From positions 1,550,001-1,614,000 of the forward strand of contig NZ_JAUSXB010000001.1 in assembly GCF_030823375.1 (NCBI RefSeq): a DNA stretch of 64,000 nt, in the 5' to 3' direction. Made by a program: the position numbers and the translations under genes. This stretch comes from Pseudarthrobacter siccitolerans (GTDB taxonomy: Bacteria; Actinomycetota; Actinomycetes; Actinomycetales; Micrococcaceae). The first letter of the stretch is position 1. Each line of letters begins with the position of its first letter. The notes under the pieces were generated by a model. That model ran no database searches, was not told where the DNA came from, and worked only from the letters and a program-made list of their open reading frames with translations. Shown piece by piece: positions 7,463-17,900 of the stretch.

Positions 7463-8362
7463 TCAAGGAAGCGCCCGCCGCAGCCGCTCCGGCGGGTGCA
7501 GGTCGATAATCGGGAGGTGCCCGTCGGTCCGGATGGCGTCACCGCCGCCGTTGCGGTGGTGGTAGCCGCTGGAGTAGTTGAGGATGATGTGGATGGACTC
7601 CACGGCGTTGGCTGAGCGGAGCGTCTCGATGATGAAGTCGCGTTCCTCGTCCGTGCGGTCGGCGATCTTGTGGGTGATCTGGAACGTGAACAGGGACAGC
7701 CCCACGCTTCGGTCGTAGGTCCCGGCGCCCACCCAGTCCACGGCCAGCCCGCCGGGCAGCCGCCACCCGGGCGGGCATTTCCAGAACCGGACGTGGTGCC
7801 GCTTCCGCGGGTTCCCGTCGATTTCGCGCTGGAAGGCGAGGTCCTGCTTGTTGCCGAACACGTAGAGCGAGCTCACCGGGGCGGCCGCGTAGCTGTGACC
7901 CATGACGGTGGACGTGAGCGTCCGCCAGGCGGTGGCAGGCCTGATCGGATCAGCTTCCACCCACCCCGCCGTCAGCATGGCCTGCCGCAACTCTTCTCTG
8001 GGCCCCACCACGGCGAGGTTCACGGGATCGCCCAGGACGCCGTCGCCCGTCCTTGTCCGCCCGATGAAGTAGTCCGGGATGTACAGGCTGCTGAGGATCC
8101 TGTGGACACGCGGCAGCAGGGCATAGGCCAGGATCAGCCAGACCGGCAGGAACACCCACGCCTGCTCCGGGCCGCGGGAAAGCCGGGCGAGCAGGAAGTA
8201 GTAGACGGCCCAGCCCACGGCGATGGTCACCACCAGGTACAGGAGCCGCTGCAGGACCGCCAGGACGGTGGCCCACCTGCTTTGGCGGCGCACCACCTGG
8301 CTGCTGGAACGTGAGTGGTCAGGCTCTTCCGGAACAGCCCGCTGGCCGCCAGGGGTGGTCAC
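7463..8362 (-). CDS. LssY-like C-terminal domain membrane protein
   Basis: 299 residues with two TM helices (about 31-53 and 68-84: YLVVTIAVGWAVYYFLLARL; VFLPVWLILAYALLP) followed by a large soluble domain containing GDPVNLAVVG, PVSSLYVFGNKQDLAFQ and RKRHHVRFWK, the pattern of the LssY C-terminal domain often linked to PAP2-like or DedA proteins. The domain's biochemical role is not established. Convergent with the TasA-like operon: it ends only 5 nt past that gene's stop. The lipase-like gene lies 68 bp upstream on the same strand. Confidence 0.75.
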   Translation of the reverse strand: MTTPGGQRAVPEEPDHSRSSSQVVRRQSRWATVLAVLQRLLYLVVTIAVGWAVYYFLLARLSRGPEQAWVFLPVWLILAYALLPRVHRILSSLYIPDYFIGRTRTGDGVLGDPVNLAVVGPREELRQAMLTAGWVEADPIRPATAWRTLTSTVMGHSYAAAPVSSLYVFGNKQDLAFQREIDGNPRKRHHVRFWKCPPGWRLPGGLAVDWVGAGTYDRSVGLSLFTFQITHKIADRTDEERDFIIETLRSANAVESIHIILNYSSGYHHRNGGGDAIRTDGHLPIIDLHPPERLRRALP

Positions 8363-8430
8363 GGCGCATCTCCTTTCGGTTGCTCACCAACAGCCTAAAA
8401 GGTCCGCCGGGCAAGCCGGACGTTCGGAGC

Positions 8431-9132
8431 CTACGCCGGAAGGCTCAGCTGCTCCACGATGATCCGCGCCGTCGCCGGGTCGCCCAGGATCCGGAAGTGC
8501 CCGGCGGCAGGCAGCTCAATATTGGTGGCGCCCGGCAGGACGCTGCCCTCGGGGATGTGCGGATCGAACGGACCGTAGATGGACGTGATCCGGCTGTTGA
8601 TGGTCTCCTCACGCGCCAGCTGGAGTGTCAGGGCGTTGCGCGGAGAGAAGATCCGCAGGCTGGGCAGCAGCATGTACCGGGCATAGCGGGACCCGGAAAA
8701 CGGCGTGCACACGGCGATCATCCGCGCGATCCGGTGCTCGGGGTCCAGGTTCAGCATGGCGTACTTCCCGATCAGCCCGCCCTTGCTGTGCGCCACGATG
8801 GCTGCGTTCCGCAGGCCCGCTTCCTCCAGGTGCTGCGCCACCATCCGGGCAGCGGCGGGAACGTCCAGTTTGTTGCGCTGCAGCACCGTGACCACGTGGA
8901 CGGGGTGGCCGGCGTCGTGGATCGACCGGATGAGCGGCATCATGAACTGCCAGTTTTCGTACACGCCCGGAATAATCAACACGGGATTGAGGTGGCCCTT
9001 GTGGAACGAACCCGGCTGCACCCGGGACACCGTGCCCTCGATCTGGCAGATCGCGGCATAGGCGTAGTCCTGCAGCCACCACCCGCCTTTTTGCAGCAGG
9101 CTGATGCGGGTGGGCGTGCCCGTTTCATTCAT
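8431..9132 (-). CDS. alpha/beta hydrolase, lipase/esterase-like
   Basis: 233 residues. VLIIPGVYENW near residue 49 forms the oxyanion turn and AHSKGGLIG holds the nucleophile Ser (GxSxG variant H-S-K-G-G). A C-terminal AAGHFRIL supplies the likely His. PGAP1/triacylglycerol lipase-like hydrolases share this layout. ATG 9132 (MNETGTPTR) is preferred over a frame extending to 9204, whose extra residues look non-coding and include a terminator. No secretion signal, so probably cytoplasmic. The substrate is unknown. Confidence 0.75.
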   Translation of the reverse strand: MNETGTPTRISLLQKGGWWLQDYAYAAICQIEGTVSRVQPGSFHKGHLNPVLIIPGVYENWQFMMPLIRSIHDAGHPVHVVTVLQRNKLDVPAAARMVAQHLEEAGLRNAAIVAHSKGGLIGKYAMLNLDPEHRIARMIAVCTPFSGSRYARYMLLPSLRIFSPRNALTLQLAREETINSRITSIYGPFDPHIPEGSVLPGATNIELPAAGHFRILGDPATARIIVEQLSLPA

Positions 9133-9174
9133 CTGTTGAGGATAGCCCCACACCCCCGTTGCCTTAGCACTTTT

Positions 9175-9201
9175 GGTCCCCAGCGGGGCGTTTTGGGGAC
9201 C
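9175..9201 (-). terminator. terminator after the MFS gene
   Basis: GGTCCCCA (9175-9182) pairs with TGGGGACC (9194-9201) around an 11-nt loop. It lies between the MFS stop (9227) and the lipase-like start (9132) on the minus strand. The sequence continues AAAA on the minus-strand 3' side, not a T-run, so efficiency is uncertain. Confidence 0.5.
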
Positions 9202-9226
9202 CAACGTGATAGGGCAAGCGGGAGGG

Positions 9227-10444
9227 TCAGTAGTTCCGGCGGTGCTTCAGCCGGGGAATCACGACGGCGAACACGGCCGCCGCCGCGAACCCCAGGACGC
9301 CCGTGGCTGAGATCCCCGCGCCCAGGGAGGCGAGGGCCGTCACCCCAGAGAGGAGCACCGGGCCTCCGGTATTCCCGGCGTCGGCCATGAACCGCCAAAG
9401 CCCCAGGAACTGGCCGCGCCCGCGGTCCGGGGAGAAGTCGGCGCCCAAAGTCATCACCAGCCCGGAGCTGATTCCGTTGCCAAAGCCGATCAGCAGCGCC
9501 GCCAGCAGCAACCCCACAAAGGACCCGGCCAGCGGAATCAGCAGCAGCGCAACACCCATCAGCAGCGTGGACGGAACGGCCACAAACTGCCGTCCCTTCC
9601 GGTCCATCAGCTTCCCCGCAGGGTAGAACACCAGCATGTCGATGGCCCCGGACAACCCGTAAATCAACGAGGCGGAACTGGCATCCATGCCCAGGTGGTC
9701 CGCCCACAGCGGGATGACCACCTGGCGCGACGAACGCAGCGCACTCAGCAGCAGGATGCCCACGCCCACGCTCAGGAACACCTTCGAGTGGGACACCGCG
9801 ACGCTGCGGAGGGTGGGCTCCGGACCCTTGTGGCCGCCGTCGGGCGCTCCCGCCAGCTCCAGGTCAGGGATGGTGAGGGACAGCAGCGCAGCTGCAACCA
9901 TGGCCACCACTCCCACCCAGTACGCACCGCCGATGCCGGAGAACTGCATCACTCCGGCGCCCAGGAACGGCCCGATGAACACGCCGATCCTGTTCACCCC
10001 GCCCAGCGTGGACAGCGCCCGGGCACGGAACTCCACGGGAACCGCTTCGGTGAGGTACTTCTGCCGGGCCAGCCCGAACACCGCGCCGGACATTCCGACG
10101 ACGGCCATCGCCACCGCGAGCAGCCACAGTCCGTTGGGGATCAGGGAGGACAACCCGGCCGCGGCGAGGGCCAGGCCGGCAGCCACCGCGGCGCCCACAA
10201 TGGCCCAGCGTTCGCCGAACTTCAGCGTTACCAGGGATGCGGGCAGGTTGAAGAACCACGAGCCCAGCCCGATCAGCGTGACGATCAGCGCCGCGAGGGC
10301 CACGGAGGCGCCAAGGCCGCGGGCGGTCAGTGCCACCACCGGAAGAATGGCGCCCTGGCCGATCCCGAAGAGCAAGGTGGGGCCGAAAGCAGCCACGGCG
10401 ATGGCGCGCAGGTTGAAGCGCTGGGGGTCATCCGGGGAAGTCAT
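9227..10444 (-). CDS. MFS transporter
   Basis: 405 residues with about 12 hydrophobic helices and the inter-helix 8-9 signature AGKLMDRKGRQFV plus FGLARQKYLTEAVP after helix 4. It is of the general drug/sugar efflux MFS type (about 400 residues). The C-terminus ends in basic residues PRLKHRRNY. It is a single gene with its own hairpin downstream, divergent from the small protein at 10578. Substrate cannot be predicted. Confidence 0.85.
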   Translation of the reverse strand: MTSPDDPQRFNLRAIAVAAFGPTLLFGIGQGAILPVVALTARGLGASVALAALIVTLIGLGSWFFNLPASLVTLKFGERWAIVGAAVAAGLALAAAGLSSLIPNGLWLLAVAMAVVGMSGAVFGLARQKYLTEAVPVEFRARALSTLGGVNRIGVFIGPFLGAGVMQFSGIGGAYWVGVVAMVAAALLSLTIPDLELAGAPDGGHKGPEPTLRSVAVSHSKVFLSVGVGILLLSALRSSRQVVIPLWADHLGMDASSASLIYGLSGAIDMLVFYPAGKLMDRKGRQFVAVPSTLLMGVALLLIPLAGSFVGLLLAALLIGFGNGISSGLVMTLGADFSPDRGRGQFLGLWRFMADAGNTGGPVLLSGVTALASLGAGISATGVLGFAAAAVFAVVIPRLKHRRNY

Positions 10445-10509
10445 CAGATTTATTTTAGGGCGGCCGGCAGCAGGGACAGAAAGACACTCATTTGGGGGTC
10501 ACAAACCCC

Positions 10510-10538
10510 TTGCAAAGGACTAGCGTTTGCCTTATGGG
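10510..10538 (+). promoter_or_regulatory. candidate promoter for the 113-residue protein
   Basis: TTGCAA (10510-10515), a 17-bp spacer and TATGGG (10533-10538) match sigma70-type -35/-10 elements moderately well, 40 bp before the ATG at 10578. Just upstream GGGGTCACAAACCCC can form a small hairpin. Confidence 0.35.
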
Positions 10539-10577
10539 TGCTGACTCGCGCCCTCAACCAAAGGGGAGGTTCATTTC

Positions 10578-10919
10578 ATGGGTGAAGTGTGGATCCGTAC
10601 GCTCGGCAACGGGCTGGTCCGGGCAGACAATGTCACCGAGATTTCATCCACCCGGGGATCCCTCCATGAGGACCAGGGGTATTCGCTGAAGGTGATCGTG
10701 GACGGCAAAGGCCATGTCCTGATTGATGACAGCGACCTGCAGGGTGCGCCGGCCGAGCGGCTCGAATACGCCCGGCATATTGAAGACGCCCTGCTGCTGG
10801 CCATGGATGAAGCGCGTGACATCGGCGCCACCGTGGTGATCTCCTACGAGCCAGAGCGCGAGCGCTGGTCATCGGCCCCGGTCTCAGTCTTAACAGGACG
10901 CCTTCCCGAGGTGGTCTGA
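10578..10919 (+). CDS. conserved-looking hypothetical protein, 113 residues
   Basis: Acidic soluble protein starting MGEVWIRTLGNGLVRADNV, with AGGGGAGG about 12 nt upstream of the ATG. No signal peptide, TM segment or recognised motif. The pattern of short beta strands followed by an amphipathic helix (RLEYARHIEDALLLAMDEARD) suggests a single alpha/beta domain. Codon use matches the neighbours, so I take it as a real gene. Function unknown. Confidence 0.7.
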   Translation: MGEVWIRTLGNGLVRADNVTEISSTRGSLHEDQGYSLKVIVDGKGHVLIDDSDLQGAPAERLEYARHIEDALLLAMDEARDIGATVVISYEPERERWSSAPVSVLTGRLPEVV

Positions 10920-11171
10920 GCCCGCACGGAATCCTGCAGAAGAGTACGACGGCGGCCGGGGGCATGGGTGCCGCCGGCTGCGGTTCCGCCACCGGCAGCT
11001 TGCCTCGCAGCCGCAGGCAAAGGCGTCACAACCTCAGCATCCACAATCGGTGTAATAAATACGTAACTGTTGCGTGGATCACATTCACCCCCTACTCTGA
11101 ATGAGGCTTAAGAAACAGGCCAATGCAAGAAGCTGCAGCGTCGCAGCCAATGCCGGGGAAGGCTTTACAAC

Positions 11172-11498
11172 TTGAATTCCAAGCTCAACATTGTTGTCCG
11201 CGTAGATCTCGACCATGCGAAAGCTCTGGTGATTGCAAAGGGGCACGTCACCGTCCACAGTATTAATGCGCTTTACGTCGTGGTCAAGCGCGCCAATTCC
11301 ATCAAACAGGGCCTGTACCTGGAGTTGGATATCTCTCACGCCAGGGTGGATGTCGAGGCACTGGAGCAGCTGCAAGCCTGCTCCGAGACCCATCATCTGC
11401 CGGCAAAAATTGATCCTTACCAGAAGCCGTGCACCATCAGTGTCCTGGCACCGCGGCAGGAACATACCACCTCGCGGCCAGCTCTGCTCGCCGCATAA
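11172..11498 (+). CDS. hypothetical protein, weakly STAS-like, 108 residues
   Basis: The frame MNSKLNIVVRVDLDHAKALVIAKG... has the strand-helix rhythm of anti-sigma-factor antagonist (STAS) domains: an N-terminal beta pair, HVTVHSINALYVVVKRAN, and GLYLELDISHARVDVEALEQL at the place where the STAS phospho-Ser loop would be. Similarity is by eye and weak. The 250 bp upstream holds a possible promoter region near TAATAAATACG but no other gene. The last 20 residues are low in structure. Confidence 0.55.
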   Translation: MNSKLNIVVRVDLDHAKALVIAKGHVTVHSINALYVVVKRANSIKQGLYLELDISHARVDVEALEQLQACSETHHLPAKIDPYQKPCTISVLAPRQEHTTSRPALLAA

Positions 11499-11677
11499 AG
11501 CTTTCAGGCCAAGGCACCCGCAGCGTCCACCAATCGGGCCAGGGTGCCGGCCGCACAGTTTCTTTGCTTTCACACTTTCCACGGACTGGAAGAGCAGCTG
11601 TATCCGAATAGACGGGTAGCTGCCTTCCCGGTCCGCTGGAATTCTTTACGCCGGAACGGGCAAGACGGATCTTGCCC

Positions 11678-13138
11678 CTACCCGATGATGGGCCGTTCCT
11701 CCGGAAGGCGGTACAGCCGCGGCCGGGCCGAGAGGGCAAGCGCGGATGCCACCGTCACTGTACCGATGCGGCCCGTGAACATTAGAGCCATCAGCACCCA
11801 CTCGGCGGACGGGGGAAGGTTGTACGTGATGCCGGTGCTCATGCCCACGGTGCCAAACGCGGAGATTGATTCGAACAGGACCTTTTCCAGGCTGTAGTCC
11901 GTAAAGATCAGCAGCAGCATGGTTCCGATGACCACGGCGGCAACCCCCAGCAGTGCAACCGACAGGGCCTGCCGCTGGGAGGAGGAGCTGACGGACCGGT
12001 GGGCAATGGTCACCTGGTCACGGCCGCGGACTTCGTTCCAGATGGCGAAGCCCAGCACCAGGAAGGTGGTGATCTTGATGCCGCCGGCGGTGCCGGCGCT
12101 GCCCCCGCCGATGAACATCAGGATGTTGGTGACCATCAGCGTTTCCGGGGCTGCGGCGCCATAATCGATGCTGTTGAAACCGGCGGTTCGGGGAAAAACG
12201 CTGCCGGCGAAGGAGCCGAGGATCTTGCCCGTGAGGGAGAGCTGGCCGAGCGTTTCGTTCCGGTTCCATTCGAACGCCGCGAACAGTGCCATCCCGGCGA
12301 TGAGGAGGAACAGCGTTCCGTAGATGGTCAGGCGCAGGTGGACAGTCCAGTTCCGGGGCTTTGTCTCGCCGCGGGTGAGCTGGATGATCACCGGGAACCC
12401 GAGTCCGCCGGCGATGATGGCCAGGCAGATGGGGGTGATGATCCAAGGGTCCTCGGCGAAGCCGATGAGGTTGTTGCTGTAGACCGAGAAGCCGGCGTTG
12501 TTGAAGGCGGAGACGGCGTGAAAGATCCCGTGCCAGAGGGCGGTGCCGGGGTTCTGGTCATAGGCGATCCAGAACCGGGCCGTCAGGACCAGGGCCGTTA
12601 GGGCTTCGAAGGTGAGCATGATTCTCGCAACCCGGAGCAGCACGGCCCGGACGTCGCCGAGGTTCAAAGTGTGGGTTTCCGACTGGGCCACGAGTTGGCC
12701 GCGCAGGCCGATGCTCTTGCGGACCAGCAGGGCCAGGAGGGTGGCCAGCGTCATGATGCCGAAGCCGCCCACCTGGATGAGCGCGAGGATGACCACGTGC
12801 CCGAAAGGAGTCCAGAACGTCGCTGTGTCCACCGTGATCAGGCCCGTGACGCACACCGCCGAAACCGAGGTGAACAGGGCGTCCATCAACGCGCCCGCCT
12901 CGGGATCGGTGCGGGAGGCGGGGAGCATCAGCAGTGCCGCCCCGATGAGGATGACCATCAGGAAAGCCACAGGAACAGCCCTGACCGGGTGGGTCAGTAT
13001 CCTGCGGACGAAGTTTGCCTCCCTGCCCTCCTTTTCGTTCCGGGCGTCCCGCAGCATCTTCCGGACGGCCGCCACGCTGGAGGCGTCGGGGCCTGCCGGG
13101 ACCGGTCCCGACGGCGGGATGCTCCGTCGGAGGCTCAT
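11678..13138 (-). CDS. TrkH/KtrB-family potassium transporter subunit
   Basis: 486 residues, about 10 TM segments after a cytoplasmic N-terminus. The four selectivity-filter loops are visible: [35 protein letters not shown] and [13 protein letters not shown], the pattern of K+ (sometimes Na+-coupled) channels. It needs a TrkA/KtrA-type regulatory subunit, which is not in this window. Its ATG overlaps the APC permease stop by 4 nt (ATGA), so the two are translationally coupled. Confidence 0.9.
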   Translation of the reverse strand: MSLRRSIPPSGPVPAGPDASSVAAVRKMLRDARNEKEGREANFVRRILTHPVRAVPVAFLMVILIGAALLMLPASRTDPEAGALMDALFTSVSAVCVTGLITVDTATFWTPFGHVVILALIQVGGFGIMTLATLLALLVRKSIGLRGQLVAQSETHTLNLGDVRAVLLRVARIMLTFEALTALVLTARFWIAYDQNPGTALWHGIFHAVSAFNNAGFSVYSNNLIGFAEDPWIITPICLAIIAGGLGFPVIIQLTRGETKPRNWTVHLRLTIYGTLFLLIAGMALFAAFEWNRNETLGQLSLTGKILGSFAGSVFPRTAGFNSIDYGAAAPETLMVTNILMFIGGGSAGTAGGIKITTFLVLGFAIWNEVRGRDQVTIAHRSVSSSSQRQALSVALLGVAAVVIGTMLLLIFTDYSLEKVLFESISAFGTVGMSTGITYNLPPSAEWVLMALMFTGRIGTVTVASALALSARPRLYRLPEERPIIG

Positions 13139-15117
13139 CCCACGTGGATGCCCGGGCGCCGGGCCGGGTCCGGTTCGTTTTCGCGGATGATTTCCCGGAC
13201 CACCGGCGCAGTGTCACCGCGGCCCAGGAGCAGGTAGCGCATGAGGTGGGCCAGGGGGTTCCCTTCGGACCATTCGAAGTAGGCGTGCGGCTTGACGCCG
13301 GTGCCGTCCCGCAGAGCCAGGAGGATGGCGGCGATGGCGTTGGGCGCGGCGGGGCTCTGGGCGCGCAGGATCCGGTGGCCGTCCACTTCAACGCCGTGGA
13401 CCTGCAAGGTGTCGCTGAACTCTGACGGATCGGTGATGTCAATTTCCAGGAAGATAACATCCGCCGTTCCCGGCACGGGGTTGTTCTCCCGCTGCACCGC
13501 TTCCTTGTCCGCGTACTCTGCGCCGTTGCGGGCCTGCGGCCGGTTGGCGATGAGGTTGATCCGGCCGTCGTAGTCCAGGGTGTCGCTGATGAAGCGGCGC
13601 GCGTCGTCGTCGAACTCTATCTTGTCCACACGCAGCTCGGTGGTGCGGCTAATGCGAGAGACGAGGGACACTGCCACGATGCCCAGGATGAAGAATCCGG
13701 AGATGGCCAGGCCGTCAGGTTTTTCGATGACGTTGGCAGCCAGTGCGTACAGCATCACTAGGGTGAGCACGGTGAAACCGACAGCGGCGGCCTGCCGCTT
13801 GCGGCGGATTGCTGAGATGGTGACGGCGATGGCGCCGGACACCATCATGGCCAGGATGCCGGTGGCGTACGCGCCGGCCTGGGCGTTCACGTCTGCCTTA
13901 AAGCCGATGGTGATCAGGATGCTGATGGCGGTGTAGACGAGTACCACCGGACGGACGGCGCGGGACCATTCCGGGGCCATGCCGTAGGAGGGGAGGTAGC
14001 GGGGGACGATGTTGATCAGGCCGGCCATGGCGGAGGCGCCGGCGAACCACAGGATAAGGATGCTGCCCACGTCATAGACGGATCCGAAGCCGTTGCCCAG
14101 GAGTTCATGGGCCAGGTATGCCAGGGCGCGGCCGTTGGCTCCTCCCCCGGCCTGGAATTCCCCGGCGGGGATCAGGACGGTGGTGACGAAGCTGCTTCCC
14201 AGCAGGTAGACGCTCATGATGAGTGCCGCCGTCGTCAGCAGTTTGCGGGTGTTTTTGACCCGGCTGGCCAGCTTTTCTTCAGCCGTCGTGCCATGTGAGG
14301 CAACCAGGGGCATCATGCTGACGCCGGTCTCGAAACCGGAGAGTCCCAGGACCAGCAGCGGGAATGCCATCAAGGCGGGGCCCACGATTCCGCCCGGCCC
14401 TCCGCCGGAGGAGGTCAGGGCTTCGGTCCAGGTGGTGAATGCGCCGGGAGTTGCCAGGACCTCTGCGATGCCGGCCCCGATGATGATGGCGTTCAGTACC
14501 AGGAACACGGCCACCAGGGGAATCGCGACGGCGACGGCTTCTGAGAAGCCCATCAGGAACACGGCGCCGAGCACCACGAGCAGGAACACGGTGATGGGAA
14601 CTGCCTGGCCTTCCAGGAACGGCGGCAGGTAGGGGTTCTCGAGCAGGTGCACCGTGGCGTCAGCCGCGGAGAGGGTGATGGTGATGATCCAGGAGGTGGC
14701 CACGAAGCCGAGCAGGACCAGCACAAAAACCTTTCCCCGCCAGAAGGGCAGGAGCCGTTCCAGCATCGCCACGGATCCCTGCCCGTGCGGGCTTTCCTTG
14801 GCCACCCGCCGGTACATGGGCAGCATCCCCAGAAGCGTCAGGGCGACGATGAGCATGGTGGCCAGGGGTGACAGGGCGCCCGCAGCGAGCGCCGCGATGC
14901 CCGGCAGGTAGGACAGGGTGGAGAAGTAGTCCACACCGGTCAGGCACATCACCTTCCACCAGCTTTGCTGCGCCCCGTGGCTCTCGTTGGCTTCGGGGCC
15001 GACGGGCTGGCTGACCCGGTGTTCCAGCAACCACTTGGCTAAGGGGCTGCGCGGTTCGGTTTCAAGTTCCGGGTTGGGAACGGTGGCGGGAAGGGAAGAC
15101 CGGGCGGAAGCCGTCAA
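13135..15117 (-). CDS. APC-superfamily permease with large C-terminal soluble domain
   Basis: 660 residues: about 12 TM segments up to roughly residue 480 ([27 protein letters not shown] is the N-terminal helix 1 motif), then a soluble domain of about 180 residues ([16 protein letters not shown] ... [24 protein letters not shown]). Such proteins are annotated as amino acid permeases, yet the coupling to trkH and the presence of a cytoplasmic domain make cation or K+-linked transport (Kup-like) plausible. The start is the TTG at 15117; no stronger site was seen. Confidence 0.8.
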   Translation of the reverse strand: MTASARSSLPATVPNPELETEPRSPLAKWLLEHRVSQPVGPEANESHGAQQSWWKVMCLTGVDYFSTLSYLPGIAALAAGALSPLATMLIVALTLLGMLPMYRRVAKESPHGQGSVAMLERLLPFWRGKVFVLVLLGFVATSWIITITLSAADATVHLLENPYLPPFLEGQAVPITVFLLVVLGAVFLMGFSEAVAVAIPLVAVFLVLNAIIIGAGIAEVLATPGAFTTWTEALTSSGGGPGGIVGPALMAFPLLVLGLSGFETGVSMMPLVASHGTTAEEKLASRVKNTRKLLTTAALIMSVYLLGSSFVTTVLIPAGEFQAGGGANGRALAYLAHELLGNGFGSVYDVGSILILWFAGASAMAGLINIVPRYLPSYGMAPEWSRAVRPVVLVYTAISILITIGFKADVNAQAGAYATGILAMMVSGAIAVTISAIRRKRQAAAVGFTVLTLVMLYALAANVIEKPDGLAISGFFILGIVAVSLVSRISRTTELRVDKIEFDDDARRFISDTLDYDGRINLIANRPQARNGAEYADKEAVQRENNPVPGTADVIFLEIDITDPSEFSDTLQVHGVEVDGHRILRAQSPAAPNAIAAILLALRDGTGVKPHAYFEWSEGNPLAHLMRYLLLGRGDTAPVVREIIRENEPDPARRPGIHVG

Positions 15118-15279
15118 GGACGTGTCTTTCTTTGTTGCCCGTCACGGGCACAACTTCCCCGGTTCCAGGCGCGACGCTGTGCTGATAACTAACGGAGCCT
15201 AGCACCGGGCCAATCGCCTCCCGTCGCCAATTCCGGGGATCTTAACGCTTTCTTAACGCCTCCCGCCATTGAACCCTGT

Positions 15280-15486
15280 TCAGTCCTCCACGAACTCCAG
15301 CAGATCGCCCGGTTGGCAGTTGAGGACTCGGCACATCGCTTCGAGCGTGCTGAACCTGACTGCCTTCGCGCGCCCGTTTTTGAGCACTGCCACATTGGCG
15401 GGCGTGAGGCCCACGCGCTCGGCGAACTCCCCCACGCTCATCTTCTGCTTTGCCAGTTCGACGTCGATGCGCACCACGATGGGCAT
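15280..15486 (-). CDS. XRE/Cro-type helix-turn-helix regulator
   Basis: 68-residue minimal HTH_3 protein: MSVGEFAERVGLTPANVAVLKNGRAKAVRFSTLEAMCRVL covers the five-helix fold and the C-terminus CQPGDLLEF is the usual YozG/YdcN-type ending. The ATG overlaps the upstream stop by 1 nt (TGATG). DUF2975 membrane protein plus a small XRE regulator is a recurrent pair in Firmicutes and Actinobacteria. It probably controls its own operon. Confidence 0.88.
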   Translation of the reverse strand: MPIVVRIDVELAKQKMSVGEFAERVGLTPANVAVLKNGRAKAVRFSTLEAMCRVLNCQPGDLLEFVED

Positions 15487-15965
15487 CAGATCACTGCTTC
15501 CAGGTCCGAGCGGAGGTCCGCGGCCTGCCGGAGCAGGGCGCGGAGCACCACCACCACCAGGCCGACGGCGGCACCCGCTACCAGCATCAGGATCAGCAGG
15601 AGCGGCACGCCAGGGTCATCGGCGTTCAGGACCACAATGGCGGAGAACACGGCGAGCATGGTCCAGGCCGCCGCGATAGCCCACATGATCGCGTCCACCC
15701 ACACAAAGGCCCGCCTGCTGAAAATCTGGTCGCGTTTGACCATGGTCAGCAGCTTCCAGGTGCTGACGATCACCACCTGGAGGCAGGCCACCTCGAGGAT
15801 GGCGAAGATGGTGAGCGGCCACTGGAGTGAGGCCCGCTCCGGGTTTTCCGCTGCCATGTGGGCGAACTGGCCCGGCAGGGACATGACCTGGAACAGGACC
15901 AGGAGGAGGAACGCCGCCACGAGGACGATCCGGAGGGCGGTGACCGCCAAACGAGTGATCTGCAT
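15486..15965 (-). CDS. DUF2975 membrane protein
   Basis: 159 residues with four hydrophobic helices (about 8-30, 52-72, 90-110, 120-142), the usual DUF2975 length and topology. It forms a 1-nt overlapping pair with the XRE regulator downstream. Role unknown; in this pair the membrane protein may sequester or signal to the regulator. Confidence 0.85.
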   Translation of the reverse strand: MQITRLAVTALRIVLVAAFLLLVLFQVMSLPGQFAHMAAENPERASLQWPLTIFAILEVACLQVVIVSTWKLLTMVKRDQIFSRRAFVWVDAIMWAIAAAWTMLAVFSAIVVLNADDPGVPLLLILMLVAGAAVGLVVVVLRALLRQAADLRSDLEAVI

Positions 15966-16154
15966 AAATCGACCTTCGGTTAATAGCTATCGAAAGTCAA
16001 TAGGTCCAGGAGCCACAGCCGTCCCCCATCCCGCTTGCCCTATCAAGGTTGTACTGGCAGTACCTGTTTACGGCGGGCGTTGTGCTGTTACCTAGTCCAT
16101 AGGCCCGAATCCATTTTTAAGCCCATAAAAACCAACCCCGACGAATAGGAACTA

Positions 16155-16988
16155 ATGATGGCTACCTGGCTCATCACAGGATGCTCCACCGGACTCGGCC
16201 GGGCACTTGCCCAAGCTGTGCTCACCCACGGCCACAACGCGGTGGTCACCGCACGGGACGCCAACGCAGTGCAGGACTTCGCTGACGCTTTCCCGGACAC
16301 GGCGCTGGCCCTGCCCCTCGACGTTACAGACCGGGCCCAGATCAGTTCGGTGCTGGAACAGGCAAAGGCGCGCTTCGGCGGCGTGGACGTGCTCGTCAAC
16401 AATGCCGGCTACGGGTACCGGGCGGCAGTAGAGGAAGCTGACGACGCCGATGTGCGGCAATTGTTCGACACGAACGTTTTCGGGGCGGTGGACATGATCA
16501 AGGCTGTCCTTCCGGACATGCGCGCGCGAAGGTCCGGGTCCATCGTGAACATCTCCTCGATCGGAGCCCGCATCACACCGGCGGGATCCGGTTACTACTC
16601 AGCCACGAAGGCTGCCCTGGAGGGCATCTCCGGGTCGCTCCGCAGGGAACTGGAACCGCTCGGCATCAACGTCACCGTCATCGAGCCCGGCGCCTTCCGC
16701 ACCGACTTCGCCGGCCGCTCACTGACCCAATCCGCCTCGCCCATCGAGGACTACGCGGAGACGGCCGGGAAACGGCGCAAGGAGAACGACACGATGGACG
16801 GCAACCAGCCCGGGGACCCGGCCAAGGCCGCCGAAGCCATCGTGACAATCGTGGACAGCCCCGCCCCGCCGTCGCTGGTTGTGCTGGGTGAAGACGCTTT
16901 TGGCGCCTTCACCGCAGTGGCGGACGCGCAGCGCGCCGAACTGGACCAGTGGCGGGACCTCAGTCTCAGCACAGCAATCAATGACTAA
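16155..16988 (+). CDS. SDR-family oxidoreductase
   Basis: 277-residue classical short-chain dehydrogenase: cofactor motif TGCSTGLG near residue 8, NNAGYG near 90 and catalytic YSATK around 155 with the preceding NISS serine. NADP preference is likely from TARDANA. The start is ATG 16155 or the adjacent 16158. The aldo-keto reductase follows after 24 nt, so both form a carbonyl-reduction operon. Confidence 0.9.
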   Translation: MMATWLITGCSTGLGRALAQAVLTHGHNAVVTARDANAVQDFADAFPDTALALPLDVTDRAQISSVLEQAKARFGGVDVLVNNAGYGYRAAVEEADDADVRQLFDTNVFGAVDMIKAVLPDMRARRSGSIVNISSIGARITPAGSGYYSATKAALEGISGSLRRELEPLGINVTVIEPGAFRTDFAGRSLTQSASPIEDYAETAGKRRKENDTMDGNQPGDPAKAAEAIVTIVDSPAPPSLVVLGEDAFGAFTAVADAQRAELDQWRDLSLSTAIND

Positions 16989-17012
16989 CCCGAACCAGAG
17001 CAAAGGAACTCC

Positions 17013-17870
17013 ATGAACAGCGTGACCCTCAACAACGGCGCCGAAATGCCCATCCTGGGCTTCGGCGTCTACCAGATCCCGCCGGAGGAAACCCAGGCCG
17101 CCGTCGAAGCTGCCCTCGCCGCCGGCTACCGGCACCTTGACACCGCCGCCGCCTACGGCAACGAGGAGGAATTGGGTGCAGCGGTGAAGGCGAGCGGCAT
17201 CGCCCGTGAGGAACTCTTCATCACCACTAAGCTCTGGGTCCAGCATGCCCCCACCGGCAGCGTCGAAGATGAAACCCGGCGTGCGTTTGAGAGCTCCCTC
17301 ACCCGGCTGGGACTGGACTACGTGGATCTTTACCTGATCCACCAGCCGCTCGGGGACTACTACAGCGAATGGCGCGCCATGCAGGAGCTCAACAAGGAAG
17401 GCCGGGCGCGCTCCATCGGAGTATCGAACTTCCACTCCGACCGGCTGGTGGACCTCATCGACCACAACGAGATCGTTCCCGCCGTCAACCAGATCGAAAC
17501 CCACCCCTTCCACCAGCGCACCGGGGAGCAGGAGCTGATGCGCGGGCGCGGCGTCCAGATCGAGTCCTGGGGTCCGTTTGCCGAGGGCCGGAACAACCTG
17601 TTCACGGATCCGCTGCTCAGCGAAATCGCCGAGGCGCACGGCAAGTCAGTGGCACAGGTGGTGCTGCGCTGGCTTATCCAGCGCGACGTCGTGGTCATTC
17701 CCAAGTCCGTCCGTCCGGAGCGGATGGCCGAGAACTTCGACGTGTTCGATTTCGCCCTTACCGAAGAGCAGATGGGCCGGATCGCCACCCTGGACACTGA
17801 CGAGAGCTTGTTCTTCGACCACCGCGACCCCGAAATGGTGAGCCGGCTGGGCGGACACCGAGTGGATTGA
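17013..17870 (+). CDS. aldo/keto reductase
   Basis: 285-residue AKR (2,5-diketo-gluconate reductase type). The catalytic tetrad is complete: D43 in [10 protein letters not shown]48, K73 in ITTKLW and H110 in LYLIHQPL; the C-terminal [10 protein letters not shown] binds NADPH. AAAGGA lies 8 nt before ATG 17013. It is co-transcribed with the SDR. It reduces aldehydes or sugars in the cytoplasm; the physiological substrate is unknown. Confidence 0.92.
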   Translation: MNSVTLNNGAEMPILGFGVYQIPPEETQAAVEAALAAGYRHLDTAAAYGNEEELGAAVKASGIAREELFITTKLWVQHAPTGSVEDETRRAFESSLTRLGLDYVDLYLIHQPLGDYYSEWRAMQELNKEGRARSIGVSNFHSDRLVDLIDHNEIVPAVNQIETHPFHQRTGEQELMRGRGVQIESWGPFAEGRNNLFTDPLLSEIAEAHGKSVAQVVLRWLIQRDVVVIPKSVRPERMAENFDVFDFALTEEQMGRIATLDTDESLFFDHRDPEMVSRLGGHRVD

Positions 17871-17900
17871 TCCGCTGCCTCCGCCAGCGGGAAGCCCGGG

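Noticed and set aside
12671..13237. Several frames antisense to trkH and the APC permease
   Set aside because: Shadow frames with repetitive Arg/Asp-rich composition and no start signals.
15118..15279. c-di-AMP (ydaO) riboswitch before the APC permease-TrkH genes
   Set aside because: Only about 160 bp is available and I see no ydaO core; just a small GCCCG/CGGGC hairpin.
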